Source: Bacteroidota bacterium
Lineage (GTDB): Bacteria; Bacteroidota; Ignavibacteria; UBA10030; UBA8401
Length of the DNA: 5,487 nucleotides
Assembly: GCA_023229405.1 (NCBI GenBank)
Contig: JALNZH010000259.1
Span: forward strand, 1-5,487
Direction: 5' to 3'
The notes beneath the pieces were generated by a model. It ran no database searches, had not been told where the DNA came from, and worked only from the letters and a program-made list of their open reading frames with translations. The position numbers were made by a program, and so were the translations under genes. This document shows positions 1 through 5,487 of this stretch, in pieces (the first letter of the stretch is position 1; every line of letters starts with the position of its first letter).

Positions 1-762
1 TATTTCAAATGCCGTTCGGTCGAAAAAGAAATTGAGCGTTGTAAATTCGGACGGTTGATTATTTTCATCATACCCGAGAATAAAATCTTTTAGTATCAAT
101 TTAATCTTCCCGGCATCGTCCGCCAACGGATCGAACACGATCAATCCGTCCCGCACATCGTTCCGGAAGACCGGTTTCCCCAAATAATGCACTGTTCGCC
201 GGATGGTGCCCATTCTGCTTTCAAACACATCATCATCCACACCGGAAGTCCCTTTCCTTTTCTTATAATACGCTTCCATACTGAGGTATCGACTGCTCTT
301 TTCCTCTCTACCATAACAATAGAATTTGTCTCCGCGTTCAGATTCCAAAAACGCATTTTCCGGATCAAAGTTTATTTTCGACGCGGTATAATTATACACC
401 GTCACCTTAAATACTGTAAATTTATTCGGCACAAATCCGAGTTCAGGATCAACCCAATTACCGTACGTGAACGGATTGGTCGAATAATATCCGTTGACCG
501 ATTGTTCGGGAAATTCGAACGTATTCAATTGATAATCGGACATATATTTTATTTCGACCTTAAAATCTTTTCGGTCATAACTGATGGTTCGTTTATCTTC
601 ACTAATGAGATACACCGACGGGTCGAGATATTTTTTCGACAACAGCGAATCCGGCATCAGCACATATTCAATCCGCTTCGGCGGAAAGACGATATATTGA
701 TACAACGAATCACACCCGCTGAATAGAACGCACATCATACCGATCAACCAAGGCGTTCGCAC
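1..762 (-). CDS. Lipoprotein of unknown function (3' end beyond the left edge)
   Basis: The frame is open from the GTG at 762-760 to the left edge, giving 254 codons without a stop. The N-terminus MRTPWLIGMMCVLFSGCDS is a short lipoprotein signal: Arg2, a hydrophobic core, then the lipobox FSGC with Cys17 as the lipidated residue. Starting at TTG 747 or ATG 738 would keep the lipobox but lose the basic Arg, so GTG is preferred. The rest is soluble and beta-rich: DSLLSKKYLDPSVYLIS (44-60 region), a strand pair FTVFKVTVYNYTASKINFDPENA (key parts FKVTVYNYT and INFDPENAFL, about 115-140) followed by ERGDKFYCYG, then LIVFDPLA and IKLILKDFIL near the edge. This pattern suggests an Ig-like/DUF4352-like sandwich, but only by look. 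It follows the stop of the 999-residue gene with no spacer, so co-translation is expected, and an accessory role for that barrel is inferred. The end is probably near the window edge. Confidence 0.85.
   Translation of the reverse strand, partial: MRTPWLIGMMCVLFSGCDSLYQYIVFPPKRIEYVLMPDSLLSKKYLDPSVYLISEDKRTISYDRKDFKVEIKYMSDYQLNTFEFPEQSVNGYYSTNPFTYGNWVDPELGFVPNKFTVFKVTVYNYTASKINFDPENAFLESERGDKFYCYGREEKSSRYLSMEAYYKKRKGTSGVDDDVFESRMGTIRRTVHYLGKPVFRNDVRDGLIVFDPLADDAGKIKLILKDFILGYDENNQPSEFTTLNFFFDRTAFEI
712..762 (-). other. Lipoprotein signal peptide and lipobox Cys17
   Basis: Residues 1-16 form the signal; the Cys17 codon is TGT at 714-712. The -3 to +1 residues F-S-G-C fit the bacterial lipobox, with Phe at -3 less common than Leu. 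Residue +2 is Asp (CDSLYQ). In enterobacteria Asp at +2 favours inner-membrane retention, but that rule is not known to hold in the FCB group. Confidence 0.75.
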
Positions 763-765
763 TTA
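760..765 (-). promoter_or_regulatory. TAA-GTG abutment between barrel gene and lipoprotein gene
   Basis: The stop codon TAA (765-763) is followed directly, in the same reading frame, by the GTG start (762-760). A GGGG run at 772-769, six bases before the GTG, might act as a weak Shine-Dalgarno inside the end of the barrel gene. Confidence 0.6.
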
Positions 766-3762
766 ATACCCCGCAAAGATTGAAAAATAGATGAGTGAAC
801 TTTTAATGATCGGATTAAACGACGGTGTCGCCGGAATATTCAGATAATGCGTCGTTGTCAGATTGACGCCGAAATCGATCACAATATTATATCCGCTGTA
901 CTGGCTCTTATTCGTAAGAGATGCCGCTGTCGTATGTGCATTATAATCAAGCAGTCCTGTCCGAAGATCCCGTTGTTTGTATAACAAACCATCAGTTATT
1001 CCAAATAACGTCGTCCCCTGAACACCAAAATGGAGTTCCGTATTTTCGGTTAACCGGTAATCGACCCGAAAGATCGGGATAATAGTTTGCGTGTTGGTAT
1101 TAATGGTGGTTCCCTGCGATCCATCGTCGAATGTATTTGTTGTAACAATCTTTAATGTTCTGATCTTAAACTGAGGCCGAATGGAGAGCCGGTTGTCTAA
1201 AAGAGCGTAGACATAGTCGATCTTATTCACCAAACCAACTGAAGAACGGACACCAGGGAACTGTTCGTTGATCAATATGCCAAGACGGGCTTCTTCCAAC
1301 GTTGGTGAACCAACTTGGTATTGCGTGTTCGATTCGTACCGGATGTTATTCTCAATATTCAGATTACCGATTTGCTGATATCGCGTCCCCAAATATAACG
1401 TGTGAACCATACTATTTCTGTACAGCAGCGGATCGGTATAATAGAGCGGTGTCGGATTGTTCAGGTTGTTGATTCCGAATTGGAATCCGTTGTTCTGAAT
1501 ATCGTCGTGAACACGTTTTGCCGTATAATACAATTCCACCGCTCCAAATCGAGGATTGGCAATTGAGTACGTTCCCTTAAAGTAATTGATAGCATTGGCT
1601 CCACCCCGCACGATCGCCGATTGTTCAATCGTGCCGATCCCGAACAAGAGATTCTTTTCAGCATCGAGAAACGAAAAGAAATGATACCCTTTGATATCCG
1701 GTTCATACGGATAATCAGGATAAATATCATTTTCCTGTTCGTCGATCACACCGTTATTGTTCCAGTCGTCTCCTGCTTCAAAAGACGGCGGGTCACTATA
1801 ATACGTCATAAAACTTTCAACGTAATCGGGAAATCCGTTCGAGTTTCGATCATCATCCGGTATACCGTCGCGATCTTTATCTTTTCCCGGGAAAATTCCA
1901 GTGTCCGGTTTACGGATGATATCGTTAAACCCGGTCAGTTCATTCACATTCTGTCGGTATCCGAGATTGTACGGATGCACATCTCTAGAATCAGGATGAA
2001 GGACATCGGAGTTATTGAAAAATCCCGCCGCCGTCGCATTGTAGAAATAAAATCCATCTTCCCACCGGTCGTTATCGTCGTTGTCATCTACCATCGAATA
2101 ATATGCCGCTCCCGGAAGAATCACTTCCGGACCGATGGATCCGAGCGTCGAACCGATATCGGGCGGGATGTAGGCTATTGTTCGTTCTGCACTCAATGCG
2201 CTGAAATAACTATTTTCTAAGGTATAGATATTCAGTGACGTTGTATAATTCGGTTCAATTTTGTACACCTCTCCGCCGAGAGTAAGCCGGCCGATCGACT
2301 TCGTTCCTCTGAGAAAATATGCATAACCGTTTTGTTCAAGATGTGTAGCGAACAACAGCGGATATTTTCTGAATGTAGTGCTTGTATTGAACTCTCCCTC
2401 AATATCAAAACCGTTCCATTTAAATTTCAAATCCATTCCGTATACGGACATGCCGGAATTCAGTCCGTATGAATATGTTACCCATTTTTTGTTCGAACCG
2501 TCCTGCACGTTTCCCTGTGCGCGTTCGGCAGGAAAAAACGGTGTTGGGATACCGTACAGCGAGCTATCGAAATGATTAATTGATTGTGTTTCATCAACAT
2601 ACCGGTTGGCACGCAGCACAAAATCATGAGCCGCGTCGAGCGCATAGTCATTTGAAAGTAAAAATGAGAACTTAACATCGTTCACGCCATACGGCATGAT
2701 AAACGCGAACGTAATGGTTTTTCTACCGCGCAATTCCAATGGAAATTGTGGCAGTGGATTATTGCCGAACTGCACGGCATACTGCGTATACGACGTATGG
2801 ATATCAGTGACGGTCTGCCCACCCTCTTGTCGCGATTGGGCCCCATAAGTGTAAAGAATATTGTCAATCTCAAAATTTGCTGCAGTCACACCGTCATAAA
2901 AAATCCAATATTGAATCGGATTGTTCAGGTTCGTGTTATTCCTATCCGGAGACCGACCATTGATATTCTTCGTGGCATGCTCTCTGCCATTTACGACAAC
3001 CTTGGGAAGGCCATAAATGATAGGACCGGAAAGATCGGATGGTGAATCGTCTTTCACACGCATAAAAATTACTCTCGGCACGGCATTGGCAACATCGCCC
3101 TTAATTGAGCTTTCGCTGCTGTTGATACTGCTGTGAATTTGGTGCTGATTCAAATATGTGGCTCCGACAGTCAGCACATCGCCGATATCTGTTTCAAAAT
3201 GTCCGCCCAATAAGTAGGTGGTCCAATCTCGAGTGCGCTGAATGGCGTTCGGAAGATTCGTCGCGTCAAAACTAATTCTCACCGGATCGGAGATCCGGGA
3301 CGCAATCACCGAACCTCGGTACTTATTCGTCGCTCCGTCCCACCGAATGCCGTTGAAGCGCGCCTTATCGAGTGTGAGCGATGTAAACTTCGTACGGATC
3401 GCCTCACCCATCATTATCCGCGAGCTGAATCCGCCGTATTGGTCACTTCCGATAACGAGATTATTAAACCAGAGATTGTAGTACTTCGATTTCATTGCGG
3501 TGCTCGAACCGCTCAGCGGATCCTGAACTTCACCGAGATCATAAACTGAAAGCCCATCCACCAGAAAATTGCCGAAGTTGTCGTAGATTTTCCGTTTATT
3601 AAATTGAATGGCGTAGTTCTCGTAATTCCTGCCGGAATAATTCAAATATCCTTGATCGTTCTTCAGTTGATCTCTGTTAATAAACTGCGCAGACATTCTG
3701 GATCCGGACGCAGCGCAAACGAGAAGAAGAATAACAAATATGGAATGGATCTTAAAATTCAT
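763..3762 (-). CDS. Large exported protein, predicted outer-membrane beta-barrel with central EF-hand/TSP3-like calcium-binding segment
   Basis: The protein has 999 residues, starts at ATG, and has a Sec signal peptide (K4, hydrophobic 8-18, probable cut after MSA at 23-25, mature QFINRDQ). Residues 40-240 contain repeated short amphipathic strands (YNLWFNNLVIGS 95-106, ARFNGIRWDG 134-143, YRGSVIASRIS 148-158). Residues 275-370 look like a soluble beta domain (PIQYWIFYDG, ITFAFIMPYG). Residues 557-679 are very acidic, with DxDxDG-type loops. Residues 690-999 read as alternating hydrophobic/polar strands with Asn/Gly-rich turns and end LIYFSIFAGY, an aromatic terminus typical of barrels inserted by BAM. 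I see no TonB box, plug domain or SprA signature, and I do not recognise a named family. The start overlaps the end of the PorV-like gene by 11 bases, and the stop abuts the lipoprotein start. It could be a pore, or a surface platform for the upstream secreted protein. The location is fairly likely; the function is unknown. Confidence 0.85.
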   Translation of the reverse strand: MNFKIHSIFVILLLVCAASGSRMSAQFINRDQLKNDQGYLNYSGRNYENYAIQFNKRKIYDNFGNFLVDGLSVYDLGEVQDPLSGSSTAMKSKYYNLWFNNLVIGSDQYGGFSSRIMMGEAIRTKFTSLTLDKARFNGIRWDGATNKYRGSVIASRISDPVRISFDATNLPNAIQRTRDWTTYLLGGHFETDIGDVLTVGATYLNQHQIHSSINSSESSIKGDVANAVPRVIFMRVKDDSPSDLSGPIIYGLPKVVVNGREHATKNINGRSPDRNNTNLNNPIQYWIFYDGVTAANFEIDNILYTYGAQSRQEGGQTVTDIHTSYTQYAVQFGNNPLPQFPLELRGRKTITFAFIMPYGVNDVKFSFLLSNDYALDAAHDFVLRANRYVDETQSINHFDSSLYGIPTPFFPAERAQGNVQDGSNKKWVTYSYGLNSGMSVYGMDLKFKWNGFDIEGEFNTSTTFRKYPLLFATHLEQNGYAYFLRGTKSIGRLTLGGEVYKIEPNYTTSLNIYTLENSYFSALSAERTIAYIPPDIGSTLGSIGPEVILPGAAYYSMVDDNDDNDRWEDGFYFYNATAAGFFNNSDVLHPDSRDVHPYNLGYRQNVNELTGFNDIIRKPDTGIFPGKDKDRDGIPDDDRNSNGFPDYVESFMTYYSDPPSFEAGDDWNNNGVIDEQENDIYPDYPYEPDIKGYHFFSFLDAEKNLLFGIGTIEQSAIVRGGANAINYFKGTYSIANPRFGAVELYYTAKRVHDDIQNNGFQFGINNLNNPTPLYYTDPLLYRNSMVHTLYLGTRYQQIGNLNIENNIRYESNTQYQVGSPTLEEARLGILINEQFPGVRSSVGLVNKIDYVYALLDNRLSIRPQFKIRTLKIVTTNTFDDGSQGTTINTNTQTIIPIFRVDYRLTENTELHFGVQGTTLFGITDGLLYKQRDLRTGLLDYNAHTTAASLTNKSQYSGYNIVIDFGVNLTTTHYLNIPATPSFNPIIKSSLIYFSIFAGY
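1726..2094 (-). other. Calcium-binding loop cluster in the 999-residue protein
   Basis: This segment encodes residues 557-679. Three acidic clusters are visible. The first is VDDNDDNDRWEDG (558-570). The second, starting at D628, reads DKDRDGIPD, a thrombospondin-type-3 DxDxDGxxD loop, and runs into D638-R-N640-S-N642-G643-F-P-D646-Y-V-E649, which fits a 12-residue EF-hand loop at positions 1, 3, 5, 6, 9 and 12. The third, D666-W-N668-N-N670-G671-V-I673-D674-E-Q-E677, is a textbook EF-hand loop including the position-8 Ile. The segment lies between two strand-rich regions, so it probably sits in a long extracellular loop or inserted domain stabilised by calcium. Confidence 0.8.
3688..3762 (-). 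other. Sec signal peptide of the 999-residue protein
   Basis: Residues 1-25 show a short basic start (NFK), the hydrophobic run IFVILLLVCAA, and a cleavage-type MSA before Gln26. Cys16 is preceded by Val, not Gly/Ala/Ser, so it is not a lipobox. Confidence 0.8.
3752..3762 (-). promoter_or_regulatory. 11-base overlap between the PorV-like and 999-residue genes
   Basis: ATGAATTTTAA carries both the ATG of the downstream gene and the TAA of the upstream gene in different frames. A purine patch GATGAG lies only 3-4 bases before the ATG, too close for an ordinary ribosome site. Coupled translation is the simplest reading. Confidence 0.6.
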
Positions 3763-4693
3763 AACTCATCGCAATTGAAGATATTCCGCCAACATTCTGC
3801 AGAAATGCCTGATAAGAATAAGAATAATCGATCTTCACTTTATTCACGACGATTCCAAAACCGCCATTATATTCACCCTGTGAATCTGTTTTCGTCACTC
3901 TGCCTGCACCGAAACGAATAAATAATTCGCTTTCGATTCCCATGGCTGATACGTGGAAAGCGGATAGCTCGTATCCGAAAGCTAGCTTCCTGTTACCCTC
4001 GCTCAGGGTCGCCGCCCCATAAAGTGCATAATGATGTTTGCGGGAAATGAACGCCGCGCCGGTAGAGAGTTTCATCGGCAGCGTTGCATCACTGCTGCCG
4101 TTGCTGGCGATCGACGGCTGCGTAACATCTAATAATGCAATACCGAATTGGAGATCGTTTTGTTCAAATATTTCGGGAATTTGATAAAACGCACCGAGGT
4201 CGAATGAAACGCCGGTATATGCAAATCCCGGCTCCGGCACTGCGTATTCTCCCTGAGGTGATTCGGCAGACCATGAAAGTATTTTCGCCGATGCGCCGAC
4301 GGAAATATTCTCCATCAATTGATCGGAAGCAAAAGACAAGAGAATAATTCGTTCAGTCCAGAAATTCGGAGAGAATTGCGAAACACCGATTCCGATAGTG
4401 CCGGTCTGTTCCAAACGATACGTTCCTCCGGCGTTGATCACATTTAAATTATCGTCCAGTACCGAAGGATATAAATTGGTAAAACCTGCAAATATCTGCG
4501 CTGGAGATCCGTACGCGATGGAAGCCGGATTATAGAACATTAATCCTGCATCTCCCTTCATGGCAACCACTGCCCTCCCCAGGGAATTCATTTTTGGATG
4601 TACCCCCTTATCCACAAATGCCTGTGAAAAAGAGAGTCCTGTGCAGAGACAAAATAATACTGTCAGAGGTAGTATGATATGTCGCTGATTCAA
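3752..4693 (-). CDS. PorV/PorQ-family outer-membrane beta-barrel protein
   Basis: This 313-residue protein has a signal peptide (basic NQRH, hydrophobic 7-22, probable cleavage in the SFSQA region near residue 24). The mature N-terminus reads GVHPKMNSLGRAVVAMKGDAGLMFYNPASIA, cited here by its key parts: the SLGRA turn (38-41), GDAG (47-50) and YNPA (54-57). This matches the hallmark GxxxxGMGGAxVAxxxDxxAxxxNPA opening of PorV/PorQ-type proteins, relatives of the FadL-like barrels. Alternating strands follow to a C-terminal …SSIAMSYEF, whose final Phe suits recognition by the BAM machinery. In Bacteroidota, PorV is the type IX shuttle that moves cargo from the translocon to the attachment complex, and many FCB genomes carry several paralogues. 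The start is TTG at 4693. The first in-frame Met (residue 35) would remove the whole signal peptide, so TTG is preferred. No Shine-Dalgarno is visible; translation is probably coupled to the upstream gene through the TTGA overlap. Role in handling the upstream protein is inferred from adjacency. Confidence 0.88.
   Translation of the reverse strand: MNQRHIILPLTVLFCLCTGLSFSQAFVDKGVHPKMNSLGRAVVAMKGDAGLMFYNPASIAYGSPAQIFAGFTNLYPSVLDDNLNVINAGGTYRLEQTGTIGIGVSQFSPNFWTERIILLSFASDQLMENISVGASAKILSWSAESPQGEYAVPEPGFAYTGVSFDLGAFYQIPEIFEQNDLQFGIALLDVTQPSIASNGSSDATLPMKLSTGAAFISRKHHYALYGAATLSEGNRKLAFGYELSAFHVSAMGIESELFIRFGAGRVTKTDSQGEYNGGFGIVVNKVKIDYSYSYQAFLQNVGGISSIAMSYEF
4690..4693 (-). promoter_or_regulatory. 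TTGA start/stop overlap (translational coupling)
   Basis: The TTG start of the PorV-like gene (4693-4691) overlaps the TGA stop of the secreted-protein gene (4692-4690). No purine-rich Shine-Dalgarno is seen just upstream (…GTCGTGGTATCATAT), so initiation probably depends on ribosomes finishing the upstream gene. Confidence 0.65.
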
Positions 4694-5013
4694 TATGATA
4701 CCACGACTGTTTTCGTTAAAAATTCACCGCCGCCATCCGTATCGATGGATACTTGTAGCAGATACACTCCGGGAGTAACAACGGCGCCGTTATCATCTTT
4801 CCCATCCCACAGAATTCCACTTCCACCCGATCGCGGATCGCCATAAAACGGATTAATGCCAGTATTCGATTCTATAATGACTCTCACCCGTCTTCCAGTT
4901 AGATCAAAAACATGGACTCGCAACGTTTTTGGTTTTTCGACGTTCGTCACAGCAAAATCGATTACCGTCGCATCATTTTTCCCGTCTCCATTGGGTGTAA
5001 AAGGATTCGGGTT
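4690..5013 (-). other. FlgD-Ig/CHU_C-like C-terminal domain of the truncated secreted protein
   Basis: This is the coding segment for fragment residues about 159-265. It opens with NPNPFTPNGDGKND and carries the conserved core VFDLTGRRV, then WDGKDDNGAVVTPGVY. A Gly/Pro-rich loop of about 17 residues (208-224, NPFYGDPRSGGSG) lies between the two conserved blocks. The protein ends SVSIDTDGGG-like acidic turn, then a final strand KTVVVSY. Type IX sorting domains usually end in a short basic/hydrophobic strand. Here the last strand has only one Lys, so assignment as a bona fide T9SS signal is tentative. Confidence 0.75.
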
Positions 5014-5487
5014 AATAAAGAGTTTCACCAGCGTCGATGACGCCAGTCCTTGTGTGATTACCGTCCATCCTTCACCGGAGGCATGCAGTTCCGGATCGAC
5101 ATTTTGAGGATTCCAGGCGGATGATTTGCTGATAATTTCAGAAGAAAATTTTGCATCTGTAATAAGTCTCGTTGCAAATGACACATCGATCACCGATGAT
5201 GCAGTGATTGAATTCGAAAATCCGATCGTTAATTTATCAGGACTAATATTTGCGGAATAATTCACCGGTGTATTATTGACAAGCACCGAATGTAATACGA
5301 CCGGAGAAGGGGTGAAGATCTTCACCGTATCAATTCCGAGAGTATTTGTCGAAAGTGAGGCCGTCACCTTATAACTTAGCTGGATTTTGGAAAATGCAGG
5401 AATCGTGTCCGGCGAAATGACTGCCGTCGCCGAATCAGCAACCAGGTTATTCTGGTACGTCAGAGATATTTTTTTGATTTTCGGCGT
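4690..5487 (-). CDS. C-terminal part of a large secreted beta-sandwich protein with FlgD-Ig/CHU_C-like C-terminal domain (5' truncated by window edge)
   Basis: The frame is open from the right edge to the TGA at 4692-4690, giving 265 residues with no true start. A GTG at 5367 is in frame, but coding continues upstream of it (…FSKIQLSYK before the GTG), so it is internal. Fragment residues about 1-120 look like an Ig-like beta-sandwich (GIDTVKIFTP at 51-60, LTIGF at 86-90, VSFATRLITD at 102-111). A linker with AWNPQNVDPELHASGEGW (124-141) follows. The last ~107 residues form a second sandwich: NPFTPNGDGKND (161-172), a probable Ca-binding turn; VHVFDLTGRRVRVI (191-204); LWDGKDDNGAVVTPGVYLLQV (226-246, as WDG…NG…PGVY); then the end TKTVVVSY. 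This layout is known from FlgD Ig-like and gliding-motility C-terminal domains on secreted proteins of the FCB group, where such domains often direct export or surface attachment. It overlaps the PorV-like gene by 4 bases, which suggests that this is its client. What the missing N-terminus does is unknown. Confidence 0.88.
   Translation of the reverse strand, partial: TPKIKKISLTYQNNLVADSATAVISPDTIPAFSKIQLSYKVTASLSTNTLGIDTVKIFTPSPVVLHSVLVNNTPVNYSANISPDKLTIGFSNSITASSVIDVSFATRLITDAKFSSEIISKSSAWNPQNVDPELHASGEGWTVITQGLASSTLVKLFINPNPFTPNGDGKNDATVIDFAVTNVEKPKTLRVHVFDLTGRRVRVIIESNTGINPFYGDPRSGGSGILWDGKDDNGAVVTPGVYLLQVSIDTDGGGEFLTKTVVVSY

Noticed and set aside
141..368. 75-codon minus-strand open frame
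   Set aside because: It is out of frame with the lipoprotein gene, whose frame is open across the whole stretch with a coherent beta-rich product and lipobox. The product here is Met/Trp/Arg-rich noise.
187..726. 179-codon plus-strand open frame opposite the lipoprotein gene
   Set aside because: It lies wholly antisense to the lipoprotein frame. Its product is rich in Ile, Arg and Phe with no domain pattern, as expected of a shadow frame.
1726..1890. Dockerin domain in the 999-residue protein
   Set aside because: Dockerins carry two DxNxDGxxNxxD repeats with helices about 22 residues each. The loops here are differently spaced and lack that repeat, so EF-hand/TSP3-like is the safer description.
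1621..2220. 199-codon plus-strand open frame opposite the calcium-loop region
   Set aside because: Antisense to the 999-residue gene. Its Ile/Val/Arg-rich composition is the complement of the Asp/Asn codons on the coding strand.
3497..3512. Inverted repeat GCGGT-n6-ACCGC
   Set aside because: A 5-base stem inside the coding region of the 999-residue gene, with no T-run. Such short repeats are expected by chance and this is not a terminator.
763..3762. Identification of the 999-residue protein as a TonB-dependent receptor or SprA
   Set aside because: No TonB box or plug domain is seen after the signal peptide, and the length is under half that of typical SprA. The barrel impression alone does not justify either name.
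3604..3921. 105-codon plus-strand frame spanning the junction of two genes
   Set aside because: It crosses two well-supported minus-strand genes, has no recognisable product and no ribosome site.

Overview
The window is wall-to-wall coding on the minus strand. It holds four genes transcribed from right to left. The first runs off the right edge and the last runs off the left edge. There is no intergenic DNA: the junctions are a 4-base overlap, an 11-base overlap and an exact stop/start abutment. This is almost certainly the interior of one operon, so its promoter and terminator lie outside the window.

Right to left, the genes are: (1) the C-terminal 265 residues of a secreted multidomain protein of beta-sandwich type, ending in a FlgD-Ig/CHU_C-like C-terminal domain (positions 4690-5487); (2) a complete 313-residue PorV/PorQ-type outer-membrane beta-barrel protein with a TTG start (3752-4693); (3) a complete 999-residue exported protein, probably an outer-membrane barrel, with a central acidic EF-hand/thrombospondin-3-like calcium-binding segment (763-3762); (4) a lipoprotein with a GTG start that immediately follows the stop of gene 3, open to the left edge (1-762).

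The organism is probably a member of the Fibrobacteres-Chlorobi-Bacteroidetes (FCB) superphylum, for example an Ignavibacteria/Chlorobi-type, Kapabacteria, Kryptonia, KSB1 or Calditrichota lineage. The reasons are the PorV-type protein, the 'PNGDGxND' plus 'WDGxDxxGxxVxPGVY' C-terminal domain, moderate GC content (mid-40s by eye), and the lack of good Shine-Dalgarno sequences before the starts. This placement is inference and the exact phylum cannot be read from the window.

All four products carry, or in the truncated case imply, export signals: an exported cargo-like protein, a PorV-like barrel, a large barrel and a lipoprotein. A reasonable hypothesis is a cell-envelope assembly in which the PorV paralogue handles or anchors the upstream protein and the large barrel and lipoprotein form its outer-membrane partner. 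The 999-residue protein and the lipoprotein match no family I can name. They are the part of the window most likely to be undescribed.
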